A DNA stretch of 64,000 bases from Microtetraspora glauca (lineage in GTDB: Bacteria; Actinomycetota; Actinomycetes; Streptomycetales; Streptomycetaceae). Positions 49,944 through 59,867 of this stretch are shown here, one piece after another; position 1 is the stretch's first letter, and each line of letters starts with the position of its first letter. The DNA lies in the NCBI GenBank assembly GCA_000721275.1, contig JOFO01000007.1, positions 62,001 through 126,000 on the forward strand, read 5' to 3'. Under the pieces are notes generated by a model that saw only the letters and a program-made list of their open reading frames with translations, had not been told where the DNA came from and did not search any database. The position numbers and the translations under genes are program-made.

Positions 49944-51176
49944 ATGATGGATGGTCCGACCAGCACGACCGACGGGACGGGGGCCCGAATAGCGGAGCCC
50001 TCTCCCGATGCGGTGCTCGTCCGCCGCACCCTCGAGGAGATCGCCCCGGTCGCAGACAAGGTGACGTCGTACTTCTACGCGCTGCTCTTCGTCCGGAACC
50101 CCGCCCTGCGGGACCTGTTCCCGGCCGCGATGGACACCCAGCGGGACCGCCTGCTCAAGGCCCTGCTCACCGTCGCCGAGCGGATGGACGACAGCGCCTT
50201 CCTCGCCGAGTACCTGGGCCACCTCGGGCGCGGGCACCGCAAGTACGGCGTCGAGGCGGCCCACTACCCGGCGGTCGGCGAGGCGCTGATCGGCGCGCTG
50301 GTCCGGTACGCGGAGCGGAGCTGGGACGCGGAGACCGAGGCGGCCTGGGTGCGGGCGTACACGGTGATCTCGCAGACGATGATCGACGCGGCGGCCGAGG
50401 ACGAGGTGAAGGCCCCCGCCTGGTGGCAGGCCGAGGTGGTCTCGCACGACCTGCGGACCCCGGACATCGCGGTGCTCACGCTGCGGCCGGACGCGCCGTA
50501 CCCCTTCCTCGCCGGGCAGTACACGACGCTGGAGACGCCCTGGTGGCCGCGCGTCTGGCGGCACTACTCCTTCGCGTCGGCGCCGCGCCCGGACGGGCTG
50601 CTCACCCTGCACGTGAAGTCCGTGCCGGCCGGCTGGGTCTCCCAGGCGCTGGTCCACCGGGCCCGGCCCGGGGACGTGCTCCGGCTGGGACCGCCGGCCG
50701 GTTCCATGACGGTCGACCACGCCACCGACACGGGGCTGCTCTGTCTGGGCGGCGGGACGGGCATCGCGCCGATCAAGGCGCTGGTGGAGGACGTCGCGGA
50801 GCACGGCGACCGGCGCAAGGTCGACGTCTTCTACGGGGCGCGCAGGGGCCACGACCTCTACGACATGGACACCCTGCTGCGGCTCCAGAAGACCTTCCCG
50901 TGGCTCTCCGTCCACCCGGTGACCGAGGCGCAGTGCCCGCTGCCGGAGGCGGTCCGGGAGGCGGGGCCGTGGACGGAGCGGGACGCCTATCTCTCGGGCC
51001 CGCTGGGCATGGTCCGGCAGGGCATCGACGTCCTGCGCGGTTCGGGGGTCCCCACGGAGCGGATCCGCCACGACTTCCTGGCGGAGCTCGCCGCCGTGGG
51101 GGCGGGGTCAGCCGAGGTCGGGGGCGTGCATGGCGCGCACCCCTTCGATGTTCCCGTCGAGGTAGTGGCGCAGTGA
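49944..51176 (+). CDS. Flavohaemoprotein, nitric oxide dioxygenase type
   Basis: The 410-residue product has an N-terminal globin domain (about 15-150: SYFYALLFVRNPALRDLFPA, and GHRKYGVEAAHYPAVGEAL with the probable haem-ligand His) and a C-terminal FAD/NAD reductase: the FAD motif RxYS is RHYS in WRHYSFASAP near residue 209 and the NAD motif is CLGGGTGIAPIKAL near 268. Such proteins detoxify nitric oxide to nitrate. ATG 49944 or 49947 could be the start (GCGAGG lies 3 or 6 nt upstream). Its 3' end overlaps the convergent Nudix gene by 69 bp, and the overlapping tail (GAGSAEVGGVHGA onward) is not part of the reductase fold. Confidence 0.88.
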   Translation: MMDGPTSTTDGTGARIAEPSPDAVLVRRTLEEIAPVADKVTSYFYALLFVRNPALRDLFPAAMDTQRDRLLKALLTVAERMDDSAFLAEYLGHLGRGHRKYGVEAAHYPAVGEALIGALVRYAERSWDAETEAAWVRAYTVISQTMIDAAAEDEVKAPAWWQAEVVSHDLRTPDIAVLTLRPDAPYPFLAGQYTTLETPWWPRVWRHYSFASAPRPDGLLTLHVKSVPAGWVSQALVHRARPGDVLRLGPPAGSMTVDHATDTGLLCLGGGTGIAPIKALVEDVAEHGDRRKVDVFYGARRGHDLYDMDTLLRLQKTFPWLSVHPVTEAQCPLPEAVREAGPWTERDAYLSGPLGMVRQGIDVLRGSGVPTERIRHDFLAELAAVGAGSAEVGGVHGAHPFDVPVEVVAQ

Positions 51177-51587
51177 GAGCGGCACCAGGTGAACGGCGGC
51201 GATCCCGACGCGGCTGAACGGCACCCGGACGACCTCGTACTCCCCGACGGGTTCGTCGACCTCGGGCCCGTGGCGCATGCCGAGGTCCATGGAGACCAGC
51301 CGGCAGACGAAGAAGTGCTGGACCTTCACGCCGGAGACCCCGCCGTCGACGATGTGCTCGACGGTGTCGACGAAGCAGGGGACCACGTCGACGATCTTGG
51401 CGCCGAGTTCCTCGTGCACCTCGCGGTGCAGGGCCTCGACGACGGTGGAGTCGGAGGGCTCGACGCCGCCGCCGGGCGTGACCCAGTACGGATCCACCCC
51501 CGGCTTGGTGCGCTTGATGAGGATGAGGTCGTCTCCGTCGAGCAGGATGGCGCGTGCGGTGCGCTTGACCACGGGGCGTTCGGTCAT
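51108..51587 (-). CDS. Nudix hydrolase
   Basis: A 159-residue Nudix protein. The Nudix box reads GGGVEPSDSTVVEALHREV followed by HEELGA, keeping the metal-binding REVHEEL core but with Ser in place of the first conserved Glu of GX5E. These enzymes cleave nucleoside diphosphate linked compounds; the substrate is unknown. The ATG at 51587 has no Shine-Dalgarno, and the frame is open to 51692. The gene converges on the flavohaemoprotein gene and overlaps it by 69 bp. Confidence 0.87.
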   Translation of the reverse strand: MTERPVVKRTARAILLDGDDLILIKRTKPGVDPYWVTPGGGVEPSDSTVVEALHREVHEELGAKIVDVVPCFVDTVEHIVDGGVSGVKVQHFFVCRLVSMDLGMRHGPEVDEPVGEYEVVRVPFSRVGIAAVHLVPLSLRHYLDGNIEGVRAMHAPDLG

Positions 51588-51738
51588 GGGAAGAAAATGG
51601 CCCGTTCCCGCGCGGCTGAAACGCGTCGCTCCCCCGCGACCCGCCACGACGGCACCGCGCGACGGCACCGGCCGGAACGAGCCGCACATCACGGGCAGCC
51701 CCGCTCCCTGCCTCTCGCTCCGGCCGGTCCGCTTCCGG

Positions 51739-52899
51739 TCAGCTCGCCTTGCGTGCCGCGTCGAGCGCCCTCAGCACGTCGGCGATCAGGTCCTCCGGGT
51801 CCTCGGCGCCGACCGAGAAGCGGATGAAGCCCTCCGCGACCGCGTCCCCGCCCCAGCGTCCGCGCCGCTCCGCCGAGGAGCGGACCCCACCGAAGCTGGT
51901 GGCGTCGTCGACCAGGCGCAGCTCGTCCAGGAAGCGCTCGGCCCGCGCGCGGTCGGCGAGCTCGAAGGAGATCACCGAGCCGAAGCGGCGCATCTGCCGG
52001 GCGGCGACCTCGTGCGAGGGGTCGTCGGGCAGTCCGGGGTGGCGCAATCCGGTGACGTCGGGGTGGTCGGCGAGGACCCGGGCGAGTTCCAGGGCGGTGG
52101 CGCACTGGCGGTCGATGCGCAGCTGGAGGGTGGCCAGCGAGCGGTGGGCGAGCCAGGACTCCATGGGGCCGGGGATGGCGCCGACGATCTTGCGCCAGCG
52201 CCGTACTTCCGCGGCCCGGTGCGGGTCGCGGCAGCTGACGTGGCCCAGCAGGACGTCGCCGTGACCGGTCATGCCCTTGGTGTCGCTGGCGACCGAGAAG
52301 TCCGCGCCCAGCTCCAGCGGGCGCTGGCCGAGCGGGGTGGCGAGGGTGTTGTCGACGGCGACGAGCGCCCCGCCGGCGTGGGCCGCGGCGACCAGCCGGC
52401 GGATGTCGCAGACGTCGAGGCCGGGGTTGGACGGCGTCTCGATCCACAGCAGTCCGGCCCCGTCGAGGACGTCGAGCTGGGCGTCGCCGCCGGTCGGGGC
52501 GGTGCGCACCTCGATCCCGTACGCGCGCAGCTGCTCGTGGAGGAGCGGCAGGGCCTGGTAGCCGTCGGACGGCAGCACGACGGCGTCGCCGGCGGAGAGC
52601 TGCGAGAGGAGGACGGCGGAGATGGCGGCCATGCCGGAGGCGAAGACGACCGTCTCGACCGAGGCGTCCCCGGGCGCTTCCAGGGTGCCGATGGCCCGTT
52701 CCAGGTGGGTCCAGGTCGGGTTCTCGTCGCGGCCGTAGGTGTACGGGCCGGTCGGCTCGCCCGGGAGGTGGAAGTGGGCGGCGAACACGGGGCCCGGCAG
52801 GGTCGGTTCGTACTTGACGGGCTCGGGCAGTCCGGCCCGCACGGCGAGGGTCCCGTCGCCGGGGGCCTCGCCGTGGTGCTGGTGTTCCTGGGGGGTCAC
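51739..52899 (-). CDS. Cystathionine gamma-synthase/lyase-like PLP enzyme
   Basis: The 386-residue product belongs to the Cys/Met metabolism PLP family. The PLP lysine is near residue 208 in SDTKGMTGHGDVLLG, and other family motifs are YGRDENPTWTHLERA near 55-69 and IETPSNPGLDVCDI near 155-168. It may act as cystathionine gamma-lyase or synthase, or on a related thioether. GTG 52899 leaves a 4-bp gap to the upstream phosphatase gene and avoids overlap; GTG 52932 is an in-frame alternative that would overlap it. Probably cotranscribed with that gene. Confidence 0.87.
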   Translation of the reverse strand: MTPQEHQHHGEAPGDGTLAVRAGLPEPVKYEPTLPGPVFAAHFHLPGEPTGPYTYGRDENPTWTHLERAIGTLEAPGDASVETVVFASGMAAISAVLLSQLSAGDAVVLPSDGYQALPLLHEQLRAYGIEVRTAPTGGDAQLDVLDGAGLLWIETPSNPGLDVCDIRRLVAAAHAGGALVAVDNTLATPLGQRPLELGADFSVASDTKGMTGHGDVLLGHVSCRDPHRAAEVRRWRKIVGAIPGPMESWLAHRSLATLQLRIDRQCATALELARVLADHPDVTGLRHPGLPDDPSHEVAARQMRRFGSVISFELADRARAERFLDELRLVDDATSFGGVRSSAERRGRWGGDAVAEGFIRFSVGAEDPEDLIADVLRALDAARKAS

Positions 52900-52903
52900 G
52901 GGT

Positions 52904-53422
52904 TCACGGAGTCCTTTCCTCGATCTCGTCACCCGGTGTGCCGGCCCGGAGTCCGGCCCGGACGGCGGCGAGCAGTCCCTCGCTCGCGTCCTCGGTCATG
53001 CGCAGGCACTCCTCGAACCCCTCCGGTCCGCCGTAGTACGGGTCGGGGACGTCGAGCGCGTCCCCGGCGGCGGGGTCGTACGAGCGGAGCAGCCGGATCT
53101 TCGCCGCCTCGTCGGGGGTGCGGGCGAGGCGGCGGAGTTCGCGGAGGTGGCCCTCGTCGAGCGCGACCACGAGGTCGAGGTCCGCGAACCAGGAGGCATG
53201 GAACTGACGGGCGGTGTGCGCGGAGGTGTAGCCGTGTTCCGTCAGCACGGCGACGGTGCGCGGGTCCGCCGCCTCGCCCTCGTGCCAGCCGCCCGTGCCC
53301 GCGCTGTCCACCTCGACCGCACCGCCGAGGCCGGCCTCCTCCACGCGCGCGCGGAAGACGTGCTCGGCCATCGGGGAGCGGCAGATGTTTCCGGTGCAGA
53401 CGAAGCAGACGCGATAGGTCAT
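52904..53422 (-). CDS. ptpA: Low-molecular-weight protein-tyrosine phosphatase
   Basis: A 172-residue phosphatase. The P-loop CX5RS is at the N-terminus, in VCFVCTGNICRSPMAEH (Cys9, Arg15), and the general acid motif is VPDPYYGG near residue 125. The S. coelicolor homologue PtpA is a known tyrosine phosphatase affecting antibiotic production. It is followed directly by the PLP enzyme gene, and the membrane protein gene lies 9 bp upstream. Confidence 0.94.
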   Translation of the reverse strand: MTYRVCFVCTGNICRSPMAEHVFRARVEEAGLGGAVEVDSAGTGGWHEGEAADPRTVAVLTEHGYTSAHTARQFHASWFADLDLVVALDEGHLRELRRLARTPDEAAKIRLLRSYDPAAGDALDVPDPYYGGPEGFEECLRMTEDASEGLLAAVRAGLRAGTPGDEIEERTP

Positions 53423-53431
53423 GGCGGGCGC

Positions 53432-53809
53432 TCAGTCCCCGTCCGGGAGCACGACGTTGAGCGCCCACGAGACGACGGAGATGATCAGGCCGCCGAGGAC
53501 GGCGGTCCAGAAGCCCTCCACGTGGAAGCTGAGGTCGAACTGGTCGGCCAGCCACGAGGTGAGGAGCAGCATCAGGGCGTTGACCACCAGGGTGATCAGG
53601 CCGAGGGTCAGGATGAAGAGGGGCAGCGTCAGGAGCTTCACGATCGGCTTGACCAGGAAGTTGACGAGGCCGAAGACGAGGGCGACGAGCAGCAGGGTGA
53701 CGACCTTCTTGCCCGTGCTCTCACCGGTCAGGGTGATGTCCTGGAGCAGCCAGATGGCGACCGCCAGGGCGCCCGCGTTGGCGAGCGTCTTGACTACGAA
53801 ATTCTTCAT
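53432..53809 (-). CDS. YvlD/phage-holin-like four-helix membrane protein
   Basis: A 125-residue protein with four membrane segments (for example VTLLLVALVFGLVNFLVKPIV near 36-56, LFILTLGLITLVVNALMLLL near 64-83, TAVLGGLIISVVSWALNVVL near 102-121). It fits the family annotated as phage holin family or YvlD; its function is not known. ATG 53809 is used; the frame is open to 53869. Confidence 0.82.
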   Translation of the reverse strand: MKNFVVKTLANAGALAVAIWLLQDITLTGESTGKKVVTLLLVALVFGLVNFLVKPIVKLLTLPLFILTLGLITLVVNALMLLLTSWLADQFDLSFHVEGFWTAVLGGLIISVVSWALNVVLPDGD

Positions 53810-53859
53810 GTGTCTGATCGTGGCAGAGACGATCGGGCCAAGGGCAGGGGCGAACGGCA

Positions 53860-54177
53860 GTGAAGGCATTCCGGCTGGACGATCTGGAGGCGGAGCGCGT
53901 CGCCAATCAGGGGGCGTACCTCCAGTTCCTGCGCGAGCGGAACATGTCGGTGGGGTTGTACGCGCTCGACGCGGGCGAGCGGGATCCGCAGTCGCCGCAC
54001 GGCCAGGACGAGGTGTACTTCGTGGTGTCCGGCCGGGCGGCGATCACCGTCGGGGAGGAGACGACGCAGGTGGCGCGGGGCAGCGTCGTCTACGTGCCGG
54101 CCGGGGTGCCGCACCGCTTCCACCACATCAGCGAGGACCTGCGGGTGCTGGTGGTCTTCTCGCCGCCGGAGGCGTGA
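53860..54177 (+). CDS. Cupin-domain protein
   Basis: A 105-residue single cupin fold. The first cupin motif gives GERDPQSPHGQDEVYFVVSG near residue 39-58 with a His and Glu that could bind metal, and the second gives PAGVPHRFHHI near 80-90. Such small cupins may be isomerases, dioxygenases or binding proteins; no function can be assigned. GTG start at 53860 with AGGGG upstream. It is divergent from the four-helix membrane protein gene. Confidence 0.85.
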   Translation: MKAFRLDDLEAERVANQGAYLQFLRERNMSVGLYALDAGERDPQSPHGQDEVYFVVSGRAAITVGEETTQVARGSVVYVPAGVPHRFHHISEDLRVLVVFSPPEA

Positions 54178-54351
54178 GCGGAGGCCGGCGGGCCGGGGCC
54201 TGCGGTCTGTGGGCCGTGGCCGGTGGGCCTGTCGGCATTGACCGGAGGGGGATCCGAGGCCGGCACTCCGGGGTGAGGCCCTGATTCCCCTAGGGGGTGC
54301 ATCAGGGGAGAGCCCGGGCCTCCGGGGCTCCTGGGGCGGCGGTTCGCCGCC

Positions 54352-54388
54352 TAGCCTTGAGGTGTCCGGGAGGAAGGCTCCCGGACAC
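54352..54388 (+). promoter_or_regulatory. Promoter with 5' hairpin upstream of the DUF5326 gene
   Basis: TAGCCT (54352-54357) fits a -10 box and would start RNA near 54364. A perfect 11-bp hairpin, GTGTCCGGGAG-GAAGG-CTCCCGGACAC (54362-54388), would then lie at the very 5' end of the transcript, 26 nt before the ATG. It could protect the RNA, or be the terminator of an upstream unit. Confidence 0.4.
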
Positions 54389-54414
54389 GGGCTTCGAGAG
54401 CGAGGGAGAGAACC

Positions 54415-54633
54415 ATGGCCGTGCAGGAGATTCTCGCGGGGCTGCCGTGGTGGGTGAAGTGGGTGGCGATACCCGCTCTGGTCCTGCTCGTCTTCGGCGG
54501 ATTCATCACCAGCGTCCTCACCTTCGTCATCAGCCTGCTGTTCAAGGTGCTGCTGTTCGTCGCCCTCGTGGCCGGACTCATCTACGCCGTACGGAAGTTC
54601 GGCGGCCCGAAGAAGTCGGACCGCGACTGGTAG
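54415..54633 (+). CDS. DUF5326 small membrane protein
   Basis: A 72-residue protein with a short N-terminal part, two hydrophobic segments (WVAIPALVLLVFGGFITSVL near 16-35 and LLFKVLLFVALVAGLIYAV near 41-59) and a basic C-terminus ending KKSDRDW. The family is restricted to actinomycetes as far as I know and has no known function. It lies just upstream of ssgR. Confidence 0.85.
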   Translation: MAVQEILAGLPWWVKWVAIPALVLLVFGGFITSVLTFVISLLFKVLLFVALVAGLIYAVRKFGGPKKSDRDW

Positions 54634-54662
54634 CGCAAGCTACTCATCGGTATTCGGCGACG

Positions 54663-54680
54663 GCCGGGCGTTAGCCCGGC
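54663..54680 (+). terminator. Hairpin after the DUF5326 gene
   Basis: GCCGGG pairs with CCCGGC, plus one extra C-G pair, around a 4-nt loop, 29 nt after the stop. The 285 bp from 54634 to 54918 otherwise hold the ssgR leader; TAGAGT at 54729-54734 may be its -10 box. Confidence 0.5.
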
Positions 54681-54918
54681 AGGGGGAACGCGCTGGTGGA
54701 AACGGGGTGGGGGGCGAGGGCGAGCCACTAGAGTGACAGATCTCCGCCGAGTCGGGGCCTACGGGCGTAGATCTCCGGCAGACCAGCGGTTTCCCGCTCG
54801 TCCCTGAAGGGTCCGGTCCGTCCGGGCCCTCGGTGTCCCAGGTCGGCGGGAGCGCGGGGGCGGCCCCCGCGAGCGGGTGCGTGCATCCGTTGTCACGCCT
54901 GGGGGTGAACCTTTGGCC

Positions 54919-55683
54919 ATGGCTACGCAGACAGCTGCGCCGACCCTGATCGCCTCGGTGCAGCGGGCGCTGAGACTCCTGGAGGCCGTGGCCTCCCACC
55001 CGGACGGCGCCCCCGCCAAGCAGCTCGCCCGGGAGACGGGCCTTCCGCTGCCCACGACGTACCACCTCCTCCGCACCCTGACGCACGAGGGCTATCTGCT
55101 CCGCGACAAGGGTGCTTTCTATCTGGGGGAGGCAGCCGCCCGGCTGGCCGGCGGCGGGGCTGTGCAGAATCGTCGCACCAAGATCGAGGACTCCCTCGCC
55201 CACTGGCGGGACGAGATCGGTGTGCCGGTGTACTTCGCCCTCTACCGCGACGGCGAGATCGAGCTCGTCTCCGTCGCGGACACCCCCAACTCCCCCGCCG
55301 TCGAGGAATGGGCGGATTTCCGGGAGACCGGGCACGCGCACGCGATCGGGCAGTGCCTGCTCAGTCAACTCGATCTGAAAAGTCGTCAAGACCACCTCGA
55401 CCGCTACCCGGTCACGCCCATCACTCCGTATACGGTGCGTAACCGCCAGGTGCTTTTGGAGCGTTTGGGTGGTTTGGGGCGAATGGAGCCCCTGGTGGAG
55501 CGCCAGGAATATGCGCTCGGCACGGTTTGCGCGGCCATCCCCATCACGGCGGGTTCCGCAGCGGCCACTCTGGCCATTTCTCTCCCGCTTCACCAGGAAG
55601 AACGGTTGCTCCCAGCAGTCGAGCGGCTACGTACCGAGATCGGAAGCCTCTTCAGTTCGCTCGCCTTCTCTATCAGTATCTGA
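54919..55683 (+). CDS. ssgR: IclR-family activator of ssgA (SsgR)
   Basis: The 254-residue product is an IclR-type regulator: helix-turn-helix in residues 10-75 (LIASVQRALRLLEAVASHP; ETGLPLPTTYHLLRTLTHEG), then the effector-binding domain. Sequence and place directly before ssgA match SsgR, which activates ssgA and sporulation in Streptomyces. I use ATG 54919; a TTG at 54913 lies 6 nt after GGGGGTG and may be the actual start. ssgA begins 168 bp downstream with its own upstream inverted repeat. Confidence 0.93.
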   Translation: MATQTAAPTLIASVQRALRLLEAVASHPDGAPAKQLARETGLPLPTTYHLLRTLTHEGYLLRDKGAFYLGEAAARLAGGGAVQNRRTKIEDSLAHWRDEIGVPVYFALYRDGEIELVSVADTPNSPAVEEWADFRETGHAHAIGQCLLSQLDLKSRQDHLDRYPVTPITPYTVRNRQVLLERLGGLGRMEPLVERQEYALGTVCAAIPITAGSAAATLAISLPLHQEERLLPAVERLRTEIGSLFSSLAFSISI

Positions 55684-55776
55684 AAAATCACTCCTTGTGA
55701 TCTGCTAGCGCGTACAGCACGATTGCGTCAAGAGGGCCACGGGGGATCATTCCTGGCCGTTTCGGTCACAGCTTTC

Positions 55777-55800
55777 AGCAGCTGTGTTTACACAACTGCT
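55777..55800. promoter_or_regulatory. Imperfect palindrome upstream of ssgA, possible SsgR site
   Basis: AGCAGCTGTGT-TT-ACACAACTGCT has 11-bp arms with one mismatch, 51 bp before the ssgA start. It is AT-richer than its surroundings and fits a dimer of an IclR-type regulator. SsgR binding is inferred. Confidence 0.5.
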
Positions 55801-55851
55801 CCATCTACTGCGGGGTACATGATGCGAGAGTCGGTTCAGGCAGAGGTCCTG

Positions 55852-56262
55852 ATGAGCTTCCTCGTTTCGGAGGAGCTCTCCTTCAAGATCCCAGTTGAAC
55901 TGCGCTACGAGACCCGGGATCCCTACGCGGTGCGGATGACCTTCCACCTTCCCGGAGACGCGCCCGTGACCTGGGCGTTCGGCAGGGAGCTGCTGCTCGA
56001 CGGGATCAACCGCCCGAGCGGCGACGGCGACGTCCACATCGCCCCGACGGACCCCGAGGGCCTGTCGGACGTCTCCATCCGGCTCCAGGTGGGCGGCGAC
56101 CGCGCCCTCTTCCGCGCCAGCGCCCCGCCGCTCGTCGCCTTCCTCGACCGCACGGACAAGCTGGTCCCGCTCGGTCAGGAACAGACACTGGGCGACTTCG
56201 AGGACAGCCTGGAGGCCGCGCTCGGCCGGATCCTTGCCGAGGAGAGCGCCGGTCCGGCCTGA
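55852..56262 (+). CDS. ssgA: Sporulation and cell-division activator SsgA
   Basis: SsgA is a founding member of the actinomycete SALP family; it marks sites of growth and division and is needed for sporulation. The 136-residue product, MSFLVSEELSFKIPVELRYE and onward with LPGDAPVTWAFGRELLLDG and FLDRTDKLVPLGQE, agrees with S. coelicolor SsgA over its whole length. ATG 55852 gives that length and has AGAGG upstream; the frame is open to 55723. It is controlled by the neighbouring ssgR, not by the whi genes, according to work in S. coelicolor. Confidence 0.97.
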   Translation: MSFLVSEELSFKIPVELRYETRDPYAVRMTFHLPGDAPVTWAFGRELLLDGINRPSGDGDVHIAPTDPEGLSDVSIRLQVGGDRALFRASAPPLVAFLDRTDKLVPLGQEQTLGDFEDSLEAALGRILAEESAGPA

Positions 56263-56389
56263 ACCCGGCGCTCCCCTCCGTACGGATCCGGCACGCTCGC
56301 GTACGGCCTGCGGTTCCGGCCGACCCTCCCGCTGACGGGCCGACGGCCGGCGGCTGCGGCGTTCGTGCCGTACGGCCGCCGCGCGGGCG

Positions 56390-57814
56390 TCACTTGGCGC
56401 GGCGGCGGCGTCCGCCGCGGGCCGGTGTGCGGGCGGCGGATTCCCCCGCCGGGCGGTCGGCGGACACGACCAGCGCGGCCAGCGCCGTCGTGACCGGCAC
56501 CGAGGCGACCAGACCGATCGAGCCGACCAGGGTGCGGACGATCTCCTCCGCCACCAGCTCGCTGTTGGCCACCGTCCCCATGCTGCTCTGCGCGATGGTG
56601 AAGAGCAGCAGCAGCGGGAGCGCGGCACCGGCGTAGGCCAGGACCAGGGTGTTGACCACCGAGGCGATGTGGTCGCGGCCGATCCGGATCCCGGCCCGGT
56701 AGAGCGCGCGCGGACCCATGCGGGGATCGGCCTGGTGCAGTTCCCAGACCGCGGAGGTCTGGGTGACCGTCACGTCGTCCAGGACGCCGAGCGAACCGAT
56801 GATCACACCCGCGAGCAGCAGACCGGACATGTCGATCCCCGGGTAGAGACCGTGGATGAGCCCGGTGTAGTCGTCGGTGTTGCCGCTCAGCGAGGCCCAG
56901 CCGATGAAGAAGGACCCGAGCAGTCCGATCAGCAGCAGCGAGATCAGCGTGCCCAGCACCGCGACCGACGTACGGGCCGACAGCCCGTGGCACAAGTAGA
57001 GCGCGAGCAGCATGATCGCGCTCGATCCGACCACCGCCACGATCAGCGGGTTCGAACCCTCCAGGATCGCGGGCAGGATGAAGAGCGTCAGCACCACGAA
57101 GCTCACCGCGAGCGCGATCAGCGCCATCACGCCGCGCAGCCGGCCGACGAGCACGACCGCGAGCGCGAAGATGCCGGCGAGGACCGCCATCGGCACCTTG
57201 CGGTTCACGTCGGTCACCGAGTACTGCAGGTCCTTCGGGGCGTCGGGGGCGTAGGCGACGACCACGCCCTGGCCCTCGTCCAGTTGGCGCGGGGCGTCCG
57301 GCTGCACGATCTCGGTGAACGTACGGCCCTGGTCCGGACCGCTCGTGACCTCGATCGTCGCCTTCTCGCACTGGCCCTGCTGCCCGTTGACCGCCTCGCG
57401 GCCCTGCGGGGTGGTGGTGTCGCCGGTGGGCGGCACCTGTGCGGCGTTCACGTCCTTGCAGTCGACCTGCTCGACCGCCACGACCTTGCCCTGTTCGGTC
57501 TGCCGGTCGAAGCCGACGCCGGTCCGCTCGTGCGCGGGCGTCCCCCCGGGCCAGAGCACGACGAGACCGACGACCACGGCGGTGGCGAACGGGATGAGCA
57601 CGGCCGCGATGACTCTGCGCAGATGGCGGGAGACGGGCGCGGCGGGGCCGTGGCTGTGCGTGTGGCCGTGCCCGAGACCGGCGCCCTGGCCGGGACCGGC
57701 ACCGTGACCGTGCTCATGGCCAGGCCCGTGCCCGTGCCCGTTCTCGGGCCCGTGTCCGTGCTCGGGGCCGTGGCCGTGGCCGTGCGGATCGGGGGACTGC
57801 TGCGAGGAAGTCAC
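56390..57814 (-). CDS. YibE/F-family membrane protein with histidine-rich N-terminus
   Basis: A 474-residue membrane protein of the YibE/F family with about eight membrane segments (first after residue 65, then a 130-residue outer domain, then seven or eight in the C-terminal half; core motif DDVTVTQTSAVWEL near 350). The first 55 residues are unusual: a His/Gly/Pro repeat such as HGHGHGPEHGHGP with about 17 histidines, resembling metal-binding tails. Function of the family is unknown. GTG 57814 is chosen by the start of the tail; the Shine-Dalgarno is weak. Confidence 0.83.
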   Translation of the reverse strand: MTSSQQSPDPHGHGHGPEHGHGPENGHGHGPGHEHGHGAGPGQGAGLGHGHTHSHGPAAPVSRHLRRVIAAVLIPFATAVVVGLVVLWPGGTPAHERTGVGFDRQTEQGKVVAVEQVDCKDVNAAQVPPTGDTTTPQGREAVNGQQGQCEKATIEVTSGPDQGRTFTEIVQPDAPRQLDEGQGVVVAYAPDAPKDLQYSVTDVNRKVPMAVLAGIFALAVVLVGRLRGVMALIALAVSFVVLTLFILPAILEGSNPLIVAVVGSSAIMLLALYLCHGLSARTSVAVLGTLISLLLIGLLGSFFIGWASLSGNTDDYTGLIHGLYPGIDMSGLLLAGVIIGSLGVLDDVTVTQTSAVWELHQADPRMGPRALYRAGIRIGRDHIASVVNTLVLAYAGAALPLLLLFTIAQSSMGTVANSELVAEEIVRTLVGSIGLVASVPVTTALAALVVSADRPAGESAARTPARGGRRRRAK

Positions 57815-57892
57815 CGACCGATCATCGCAAGAACGACGGGGGCCCACTGTTCAGCACGCCCGGGAGGACGCTAGCGTGGTGGCACCTTTGCA

Positions 57893-59805
<1,913 letters not shown>

Positions 59806-59823
59806 CCCCGGAAACGGGAGACA

Positions 59824-59865
59824 ACGGGCGGGTTCCGAGCCTCCACGGGTTCGGGACCCGCCCGT
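59824..59865. terminator. Bidirectional terminator after thiC
   Basis: ACGGGCGGGT pairs perfectly with ACCCGCCCGT over 10 bp around a 22-nt loop that can add four more pairs. It lies between convergent thiC and the next membrane protein gene. Confidence 0.75.
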
Positions 59866-59867
59866 CG

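Noticed and set aside
57707..57810. Tandem-repeat DNA in the His-rich tail of the YibE/F gene as a mobile or satellite repeat
   Set aside because: The repeat is in frame and encodes His/Gly/Pro units, so it is best explained as protein low complexity.
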